A stretch of DNA of 64,000 nt from Fistulifera solaris (Eukaryota > Bacillariophyta > Bacillariophyceae > Naviculales > Stauroneidaceae), in contig AP026126.1 in the NCBI GenBank assembly GCA_030295235.1, positions 1,116,001-1,180,000 of the forward strand. The letters are read 5' to 3'. Position numbers and translations under genes: made by a program. The notes below the pieces were generated by a model. That model was not told the origin of the DNA. It ran no database searches and saw only the letters and a program-made list of their open reading frames with translations. This document shows positions 55,608 to 64,000 of this stretch, piece after piece; position 1 is the stretch's first letter; each line of letters begins with the position of its first letter.

Positions 55608-56809
55608 ATGAACCGTACGGGGACAGGCGTCCGCGCAATTGTGATTTTTGTGATGTTTTTCTTATTCAACTTCTTCCACTCATTATCCGGACAGACGGAA
55701 ATAACAAGAACGTGTCTTTTTACTTGTTTCTGCGCTTCGTTTGCCATTTCCGTAGACAACTTAGACATGCGGATCGGCGTAGGCGTTCTCGCGGTGAAAA
55801 GACGGAGAAGAGAATGGTCTTTTTATCGATGTTTCGTAGTATTCGCCACTTCTATTCTGCTGGGAATTCCGCGTCAGAGCGACTCGTTACAGGGTCAATG
55901 TCAAACAATACGTCGACGACCGTTGAAGCTTTACGATAGCACACAACTTGAAATCGCTATTCCGGATGAGGTTGACTCCAGGCAAGAAGAGTATCGACTG
56001 AGATTTGGTGGCGTAGGTAGACTCTATGAGGGCAAATCATCCGACTCCAGTCGACCCTTGCAACGACTGCAGCAAGCAACTGTTGCGATTGTCGGTCTCG
56101 GGGGAGTCGGAAGCTGGGCCGCAGAAGCACTCTGTCGAAGTGGAATTGGAAATCTTGTGCTGATTGATCTTGACGACATTTGCATATCGAATACGAACCG
56201 ACAACTGCATGCCACATCGTCCACCATTGGACGGCTGAAAATTGAGGAGATGCAGAAGAAACTCTTTGATATCAATCCTCACTGTAATGTTTCTTTAGTG
56301 CACGAGTTTGTATCACCTGAGAACGTACATGAGGTCATAGGCAACCTTGGAGCGACCGTTCTGCTAGATATGATTGACGGCAGTAGAGAAAAGTCTGCTT
56401 TGCTGGCAGCATGTGCCGATCTAAAATTACCAGTCGTTACTTGTGGGGCGCTGCCGGACGAAGAGATCCTACGAAGATTATATGCGGTGATCTAACAGAA
56501 GTAGAAGGTGACAAATTACTCGCTACGTGTCGAAAAGAGCTGAGAAAGTATCATGGATTTGAACGAGGACTTTCCTTTCAGGAAAAGCGGAAGAATCATA
56601 GGAAGAGTCGAAAGTGGAGCATCGCAGCTGTATTCTCTACTGAACCCCAAAAATCATTACCAGCGGGTACTGACCTTGGATCTTCATTTCGTCGTTGCGA
56701 TGGCGCTTTGGGGACAGCCTGCTTTGTGACAGGGGCCTACGGATTCGCAGCTGCTGCCCGGGTCGTTGATATGATAGCAGAAGGTCGAACAAAGCCGCCG
56801 CAAAGATGA
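55608..56809 (+). CDS. tRNA threonylcarbamoyladenosine dehydratase (TcdA/CsdL, ThiF-type E1-like)
   Basis: About 400 residues after adding one G to the G4 at 56445-56448, which restores TCGGAAGRRDPTKI. The hydrophobic N-terminal 100 residues suggest an anchor or organelle pre-sequence; ATG 55769 is an alternative start. The E1-like core is clear: YRLRFGGVGRLYEG, the nucleotide-binding VAIVGLGGVGSWAAEALCRSGIG, LIDLDDICISNTNRQ, VVDF-like and DMIDGSREK blocks, and the C-terminal GTACFVTGAYGFAAA. The enzyme uses ATP to cyclise t6A37 in tRNA to its hydantoin form. Eukaryotic members sit in or on mitochondria, matching the anchor. Confidence 0.85.
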
Positions 56810-56879
56810 TCATGATGAAACGAAGAAATCTTGCGTAAAGTAATGTGTTTACTATGCTTTCACAATTTAGTTTGTGAAT

Positions 56880-59523
56880 CTAGGTGTATGCGATTAGCAT
56901 GTCATTCAAAATGCCACAAGTGTTTTCACCCATGGCCACATAAGCATATCCGTTCATACCCCAATACCTAGACCATTGGTTACGAACAATCCAATACCCT
57001 TGAGATACTGACAGTTCAGTATCCTGACTCTCACTTCCATTGTCTTTCGAGTTATGGTTATTGTTGTTGTCTTCCCGCTCATCTTCGTTGTCGGCAGTCG
57101 CATAAGCATAACCGACGACCTGTGCACAGTGGTTCACATCCATGAACCCAGAGCTGCATCCCGATTCGGAAGTAATTATTCCGCCCGTATACTCTTTCCA
57201 CGTTGAAGCATCGAAGCAAACCACCGCGGGGCCGTACGTGGCAATGTTTCGAACAGCCATGCCCTCATCTTGCGAATCACATGCACAACCCGTCCCGTCC
57301 GTGTAACAAACACACTTTTTGGTAGCATATCCATACCCGGAGATTGCGCCACCAAAACGTTCATAGCTGCTACCAGACCCGTTTCCATCGTCTTTCGATC
57401 CTGACTTCCGGTCATCTCCAGCGGGGCATACTTGAGACTTATAGTCATTCAAGTCATCCTCGCTACAGCACAAAAAGAAGGTAAATAATTGATGAGACTC
57501 AATAATACATGGTGCGTCTCTTATCGCTCACGGAGAGATACTTACGTCAGGTCTCCACCTTCTCCAGTTTTAACACTCGACAACCATAGAAGCCAATCGG
57601 CGTCATACGGCAAATCAGCTCTGAAATTAAGCAAACAAAGAGACGATAAGTGAATGTTGATTGAAACCATGGACGGTGTCTGACGATGAGTGAACTTACG
57701 AAAGTGGCACGCCCTTGTGCTTTATCACGTACTCAACTGCCTCTTGGGGCCATCCTCCTGCGCACATCTCACATTCATCCGCGCATGTAATGATTTCGGT
57801 TTCAGAAAGTGTATACATCGTTCCGGTGCTTATGAATATTGCTGACTCGATGTTTTCAACAGCGGTGATTGCCCAACAGGCACCGCAGTTTCCTTGTGAT
57901 CGTAGACTGTTCACTGCTCCTAGATCCCTCCAATCAACAGCTGTACATTCTTCACAGTTAGAAGCCTAGAAAAAATTACAATAAGATGAGATCATCATGC
58001 TGACTTACATTTTGGATACGATTGGGCATCATACTTAGGTTCCAGAGTAAGACCCAAACCGTACACATACGTTTCAAAGACGTACGTCAAGACGCAACTC
58101 ACGTCATACCATTTGCAAGCGGTCCCAAATGCACCAGAATCGGATCCTCCTCGACGCACGGTCACCGTATCCTCCCATTGAGCCTGTAGGAGCCGATGAA
58201 CTTCAGGGTGTCGTTTTGGCACAATGTGCGGACCGAGAACACCCGATGACAAATCTGGTGGCTGCTTGTCGGCTGTAGGGCCAGTGTAGCCAGTTAAGAA
58301 CTGCTCTTTGAATTCTTCGTGCGTTAAATCTTGAAAATGGTTCGACCCGAAGACTGGTTGGTTCGTCATCTTACACGGACCATGCCGACGATTCTTTTCT
58401 GCAATTTTTTCGTGGTTTTGCAGCCAAATACCGAATCTTTTCTCTCTTTCTTCTTTGCTGTGATATCTTTTGTTCAGTTTCGACGCCCATGACTCAAATT
58501 CGTGCCTCAGACTCCTCATGGATAATCGTCTCATGGGAGTATCTTGTTGGTGCTGATGTCCAGAATCTCCCCTAGATCTTGCTTCCACTGGTAATGGAAG
58601 CAAAACAATCGGACCATACTGCCCGTCCTGTTGATGAGTTTGAACCTGGTAATGCCCCTGGTTGTTTATTGGTACAAGTCGCACGGTTTCCGAAATCTCA
58701 ATGAGTACGTCTTCGCCAGACGAAACCAATTCTGATTCAGCAGCTTCCTCGTGCCGCACATGCTTGACGACTATCATCATTCCAATTAAAAATGCTGTCA
58801 CAGATACTATCAGCCACAATTTGGTGTACGAAAGCAATCTTTGGCTTTGAAGCCAGACAGAACCTGGTCGGAACGGATAGGTTCCATCGAAGTCGAATCT
58901 CTCCTGATACAAAGCCCTTCGAAAATTGGATGACCCAAACAAACCTCTTGGTGTTTGTCGCTTTTTGCGTCTAATTCGTCTTCGTCGTACAATTCGCTTT
59001 CCAGCGGAAATTCGCGCGAGGGCGGTGGTCTGTATTCATTCGGTGTCTTTCGATGAGTCAAGAGCAAACCAGTTGAAGTCTTTATAGGTTCATAATCTGA
59101 CTTTCCCTGCTGATGGTAGCTACTCTGAGGAGTTCTCGGTGGCTCTTCCTCCATTTCTAAATATCCCGCAGCCCCGGGTACGGACAAGGATTGTCGTATG
59201 GACGACTCAACGTCATCGTTTTGACTTTCGTCGTCAACGGCCTCTTCGTCGAGTAATGAACTCTGCACTTTGGAAGGTGGTCGTTCGGGACTGAACGGGT
59301 CGAAGTTGGATAAATTAACGGATTGATCACTGCTTTGAGCAATATTTTTCGTACTTTGAGCCGAAGAAGCAGATTGATGATGATAATTCGTATTCAACGA
59401 GGACAATTCCGTATCGGTGACAAATTCGATCACCTCCTCGCCATCTTCCGCTAACGGGTCAAATGCATTTCTGTGACGAGAAAACAGGGATGGATCACCA
59501 TAACTCCCACCTGATCGCATCAT
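56880..59523 (-). CDS. Type II membrane papain-family (C1A) cysteine protease
   Basis: Exons 58009-59523, 57700-57965, 57546-57620 and 56880-57462 give about 812 residues, with one base missing near 58941-58945 and one extra in the plus T4 at 58010-58013. An acidic cytosolic N-terminus of about 210 residues precedes a membrane helix (WLIVSVTAFLIGMMIVV). Next come an inhibitor-like propeptide (FESWASKLNKRYHSKEEREKRF) and the protease domain. The catalytic Cys lies in QGNCGACWA, the His in DVNHCAQVVGYA and the Asn in VRNQWSRYWGMNGYA. Long Asn/Asp-rich inserts interrupt the domain. It is probably lysosomal, vacuolar or cell-surface. Confidence 0.85.
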
Positions 59524-59880
59524 TATTCAAAAACGACGAGGAGAAAGTAAATGAAAGTATAGTCTGTTTTCACTTTTCAACTTCCTGGCGAGACGAGGTC
59601 TTGTTCATCGTTCATCGTGAAAAAAAGTTAAGACAGCCTTTCCCCATTGTCGTTGGAAGTTGGCCAGGCGCGCAAGGCACATTCAAAAAGGTTGCACACT
59701 ATTTGGTAGATACTATTTCACCTCTATGAACTTGACGTCTGTCCTTTACCAGTGACGACCAAACAAAAACACTGATCTGCCCTTGAGCCGTCAATTTTTA
59801 CGAAAAAGTAATGGGGCGCGACCATGACGAAAAGACACTCTTGGCAACGCATATTTAGCAAGACACAGCAGAGATAAAGA

Positions 59881-61917
59881 ATGGTTATTCAAGGGATCAT
59901 TCGACCTCCTCCTGAGATACGTGCGGTCGCCGATCGAACGGCCCTTTACGTGTCCAAGAATGGGAGAGCTTTCGAGAAAAAGATCTTGGCGAGTGAAAAG
60001 GAAAGCAACCCAAATTTGCTTTTTTGCATGAGACTTCTCCCTTTCATGCGTATTACGAAAATCGCGTGCAATTTTATGAAAATGGAGGAGAAGATGAGAC
60101 AGAAGGGAAAGAATTCGAAAAGAAAGTCGAAGACAAGGCTAGCGAACAGCCCGTTGAAAAGAAAATGAGACATTGACGAAAGAGAAAAGAGCGCATCGAG
60201 TAACAAGTGTTGCCGATCCCGTGGCGAAGGCTCTTCTTGCCCAACGTGCAAAAATTGCCCAGTTCCGAAAGGCGACAATCGATACTTCGAATGCTACCAC
60301 CGGAGAGAACGATGAGACTCAGGAAAAACAGCAAGCAGCAACCATCCCTCCACCTCCTCCTCTGCATTTTGTAAACGTCGTAGCACCGGCGTCCTTATCT
60401 TTAGCACAGATCGAAACGATTCAGCTCGTCGCGCAATTCACTGCTCTCGATGGACGAGGTGGCTCCTTTCTATCCCAGCTAGCGCTGCGCGAGTGGACAA
60501 ATCCAGAATTCGGTTTCTGTCAGACTCGACACCCTCATTTCGCCTACTTTTCTGCCTTGGTGGACTCGTATAGAAGGGTGCTGGAAAGTTGGACAGACAG
60601 GAGTTCGACTTCTGCTGACGGAGTCAAAGAACTAGCTAACAACGCTGCCAAATGTTTAGAAGTCGCGGCGTATCGCGCTGAGTACGAGCGGGATCAGGAA
60701 GAACAAAGAAGCAAGCAAGATGATGGGGGTGCGTTGGTTGATCAGGTGGATTGGCATAACTTTGTGGTGGTAGAAACGATCGATTTTCCGTCGGACGAAG
60801 TTGTGGAAATATCAATGCTACCACCCCCGCCATCGCAATTCATAAATCCGTTAGGGACGGCTAATAAACAAAACCAAATGGATGAATCCGATGAAGACGA
60901 CGATCGTGGAGATGAACAGATTCGTGTTGTCTCTTCATATCAACCAAAGGTGGTCGCTACGCATCAACAAAATAAGCTCGAGACCGTCATTGATCCGATT
61001 ACTGGGAAGCGAGTTGCGGTGCAAGATATGCCTGAGCATGTGCGAATTCAGTTGTTGGATCCCAAGTGGGCCGAAGAACGGAAAAAGTTTCAAGAAAAAC
61101 AGAAAGATAGCAACCTTGTCAGCAGTGACATGATGGCTAGTAACCTAGAAAGACTTTCACAAGCCCGAGGCGATGCATTCGGCAATAAGGTAAGCTCCCT
61201 GTCTCAACATGACTGATTACTCTGTGATTTTACTAACAATGAACTTGACGTCATTCAGGAATATACTCTACTAAACAATAAAGACAGAACAAATGCCGAA
61301 GAATCGCGAGCCTTTACTGGTGATAAATCTAATTCAAACGAAGTAGGACCGACACTCCCGTCTGCACCGCTGCCCGACCTGTCATCAAGGAAAAGACAAG
61401 GCATGTCGCTGCCTGTACCAGCTCCTCCAATTAATGATACCATGCAACCTGATTTGAAGCGTCAACGCGTCGACCAAGAAGCGCCATCGGTGCCCATTCC
61501 ACCTCCGCCTCCACCGCCGATTAGACCCGAGGAAGCCTTTGCTGCTGCCGCTGTTCCTGTTACATTGGCAAATAGTACACCTGCCGACGGACTTTTGTCG
61601 GAAGCCGAGTTTGCCGCGTCGTTGGATAAGCCTACTGTGACTTTGCAAATTCGCATACCCAACGATCCCTCTCAAATGGCATGGAATTTTTACGGTCAAA
61701 TCGTTTCAATCTCCGTGGATGTCATGTCAACGGTGAAAGACTTGAAAGATGACATTGCGCGCGCCCATTTGAACTCCATGCCCTCAAATAAGATTCAACT
61801 GAAGCATGTTGGTACAGGAAATTTTTGAGCAATCCGAAGACATTAGCCAGTTTAAATATTGGTCCGACGGCGACACTCGAGCTGGCAACACGAACGAGGG
61901 GAGGCCGTAAAGTATAA
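59881..61917 (+). CDS. SF3A1: Splicing factor 3A subunit 1 (SF3A1/PRP21)
   Basis: Exons 59881-61189 and 61259-61917 give about 656 residues. Three single-base gaps (60012-60014, about 60173 and the T5 at 61822-61826) must be filled. SURP1 runs from about residue 10 to 60 (RTALYVSKNGRAFEKKIL...FLHETSPFHAYYENRV). SURP2 follows at about 180-240 (VAQFTALDGRGGSFLSQLAL...NPEFGFCQTRHPHFAYF). A Pro-rich mid-region and a C-terminal ubiquitin-like domain (TVTLQIRIP...TVKDLKDDIARAHL) end in RGGRKV. SF3A1 is a U2 snRNP protein that contacts U1. The order of domains is exactly that of the family. Confidence 0.93.
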
Positions 61918-63458
61918 GCTGTCACTATCATGATAAGAATTGGGTGGGAAGGACTAGATGTGAGATGACGAGAATCGATAGTGATATTTGCTAAAGCATG
62001 AACGACGAATAATGAACAACATCAGACAACAATATTAACAGGAACAAAAGTTTTCTACATCGAGCCGTAGTAGACAAACCATTTTGATCGTCAAACTCTC
62101 GTAGCGAGCTGGGTGTGTTTGTCATCACTTGTTCATGAACATTAGTCACCAGAGAATTAGGGGTCAGTTAAAAGAGACTCACCATTGGTAATGAGGTTCC
62201 ATAGTCGTCTTGTTATTTCAGCTTCCATCTGATAAGATGAACGAGTATCGTTAGAGTATGTCACGTCAACAACAACAAATATTCTTTCTTTTTCGTGTTC
62301 GATCAAGCATGAAGCTTTACTTGAATGTTTCTCGTTCACATGCAGTCAGCCTGGGGCGGCATCCATCCAAGGAGGTTCATCATTTCGACAGTCGAGGAGC
62401 ATTTCGTTGCCTCGTATAACTCACCTAATGAACGCGGAAGTGAAATAATGTAAAGGAAGGAGTGTCTGGTGAAGAAAAAGAGTGTGACTGTGAGTCAATC
62501 GGTAAAAATGAATTCGTATGTGCTTTGTGGGTGTTGTTTTTGTCGAGCGAGTCAGTGTAACTATGACATAAAAAACAATCACTGCGTCGATGCGCTTCTG
62601 AAAAAGCGTAAAGCATGTCGTCATTCTCACTCTAGGCAACCACTATACATCGATCCGTTCTGATGAGACTGATTCATCAATCACGTTTTGAAAACGTATC
62701 ATGAAGGGGAATCCGAAAATCTCTACTTCGTCCTTTCGATGATTACTGTGTAAACCTCCATATCAATTGTTACGAGTAATCTGGCGCGTACCTGGAAAAA
62801 TTACGGGCGAAACTAATTATCAGACTGTCGTGATTAAAAATGACGAAAGATTTTATTGGTTTTGCATAGAATCAGAAGTTTATTTGATATTAAAGACGCT
62901 CAGAAAACGTCACGAATGTTGATGTTTTCCTCATTTCACGTAACAACAGTAATTTGTCATATTCTGCTTACCTGTTTCTCAACTAACAGCATAGTGAGAA
63001 TTAATCGACCATCAGTAGCCGCGCGTAAGCTGACTCTTGAGTGATCAAAAGAGCAGCTTCATGATGCTTTGTGAAGAAGGATCTTGATCATGGTCGAAAC
63101 GAATGCTGCGAAAAAATAATTTATTGAATGGTGGTGGAAGTCTGCCTATTTGGATCTATCGTCTAACCGTACATCCGTCGGAATGGAAACAGCTGAGTCA
63201 TGACTGAAATGCAGTCGTGGAATAGAACTGACGACACTTTGGGGGTATAGTTCATGTTGAAGACACAATTACTGGATGTAATGATTCCGGATTCCCTTCA
63301 TGTTGAAGTTCCTTATTCCAGCACAAACGTTTTCGAGATCGCTTTTGCGCCATGCAGAAAAGACGTGAAAAACAAAAAAGGCTGCCAACCTCGTCAGTTG
63401 CTTCTCTTCTATTCGTTAAAGCTGCAATCTTCGTTCATTTCACTTCAATATTGAACAG
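61918..63458. other. Long intergenic region, no gene called
   Basis: Minus-strand GTGAGT donors at about 62180 and 62420 hint at an unresolved spliced gene, and a 60-codon minus frame ends at 62157, but I could not build a phase-consistent model. A TCATGACTGAAATGCAGTC copy lies at 63198. Confidence 0.35.
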
Positions 63459-64000
63459 ATGAAACTATCAAGAGCTAATCTTTTGACTTGCGCCTTGCTG
63501 GCGAGCTCCAGTCTAGTGAGTGCGTTCACAACGCCTTCTTTGGTGGCTCGACCAACCGGTGTCGTATGCCGATCCATGACAGCAACGGCTGAAGCGACAC
63601 CTGCTGCGGAAGAAGCTTCTTCTTCCGAAGATGCCGACATTCAAATCCCTACCAACCTACCTTCTGCTTGTGGAATGGACTACGTTCCGCTAGCAACCAT
63701 GTTGGCGACCGGTGATTTGGTGGCTGCCGATCAGGTAAGATTACTTTTTTTTTCTTTCGGCGACACGACGTTCTACTCTGTGTCTTGTTCCCGGGATCCT
63801 CTACTTTATCAATCATAGGATCGATACAGTTGATAGAAATTAAGATGACTCTGCGTCTTCCAGATTCTCAACATTTCTTCTCTTGTTTCACAGTTCACTC
63901 GCGATGCTTTGATCGAAATTTCGGGCGCCAAAGCGAAAGGCCGCAATTTTGTTTACTTTACGGACGTCAAAAATATCCCCAGTATAGATCTAGCTACCAT
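63459..64000 (+). CDS. GUN4-like tetrapyrrole-binding protein, 5' part, plastid-targeted
   Basis: Exons 63459-63734 and 63894-64000 (cut by the window end). The N-terminus is a diatom plastid pre-sequence: a signal peptide ending in VSAFTTPS, then a Ser/Thr/Ala-rich transit part. After an acidic linker comes a PLATMLATGDLVAADQ stretch like the first helix of the GUN4 domain (L-L-x-x-G-x-x-x-ADQ), continuing over the intron. GUN4 binds protoporphyrin IX and stimulates magnesium chelatase. The C-terminal two-thirds are outside the window, so a GUN4-like paralogue with another role cannot be excluded. Confidence 0.65.

Noticed and set aside
62421-62639. Two overlapping minus frames with hydrophobic stretches
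   Set aside because: Both are low in complexity, overlap each other, and neither has a recognisable domain.
61918-62660. A possible minus-strand spliced gene with donors at about 62420 and 62180
   Set aside because: The donors look good, but no acceptor gives a continuous frame, and the 60-codon frame ending at 62157 has a stop directly upstream of the only plausible acceptor.

Overview
The window reads as nuclear DNA of a photosynthetic stramenopile, most likely a pennate diatom and probably Phaeodactylum tricornutum or a close relative. The reasons are: compact genes with few short GT-AG introns (about 45-90 nt); nucleus-encoded plastid proteins whose signal peptides end in an A/S-x-F type site (for example the GUN4-like gene at the right end); a SKN1/KRE6-type GH16 beta-glucan gene of the kind linked to chrysolaminarin; and otherwise ordinary eukaryotic housekeeping genes. 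The species name is inference.

Layout, left to right. 0-10 kb: the 5' end of an arylamine N-acetyltransferase, two unrecognised proteins, mitochondrial VDAC, the SKN1/KRE6-like protein and a plant-type glutaminyl cyclotransferase. 12-23 kb: an HMG-box protein, ATG101 (autophagy initiation), a large membrane PhyH-type dioxygenase with C-terminal Tudor-like modules, TRM6 (tRNA m1A58) and CCZ1 (Rab7 activation). 24-34 kb: a divergent membrane-anchored HSP70-fold protein, a probable plastid lipocalin/CpeS-like protein, ribosomal protein eL18 and NMD3, which exports the subunit containing eL18. 35-51 kb: an F-box/ankyrin protein, then an inverted segmental duplication whose left arm carries a decayed copy of the ER HSP90 (GRP94) gene and whose right arm carries the intact gene. 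Between the arms lie a plastid protein, a SpoU methyltransferase, a five-exon secreted ShKT protein with 21-nt and 11-nt exons, a small plastid membrane protein, ataxin-10 and GPN1. 51-64 kb: a multi-pass membrane protein, a nucleolin-like two-RRM protein, TcdA, a membrane-anchored papain-type protease, SF3A1 and the start of a GUN4-like gene.

Fifteen conserved or otherwise coherent genes are broken by single-base indels, 21 in all, mostly in homopolymers. In each, reading resumes in the right frame with recognisable protein, often with compensating shifts inside one gene. I read these as uncorrected sequencing or assembly errors, and I annotate the genes as intact loci with the break positions noted. 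The GRP94 copy at 36.9-37.5 kb is different: it has many substitutions and large deletions and is a real pseudogene.

The intergenic DNA is rich in short dispersed motifs (TACCTGGTA, TACTCCGTA, a GACTG/CAGTC palindrome, GGTACC clusters) and has two degenerate arrays built on a CCAGA-TCTGG palindrome. No rRNA, tRNA, CRISPR array or complete transposon was recognised. Neighbouring genes do not form an obvious pathway, apart from NMD3 lying next to eL18.
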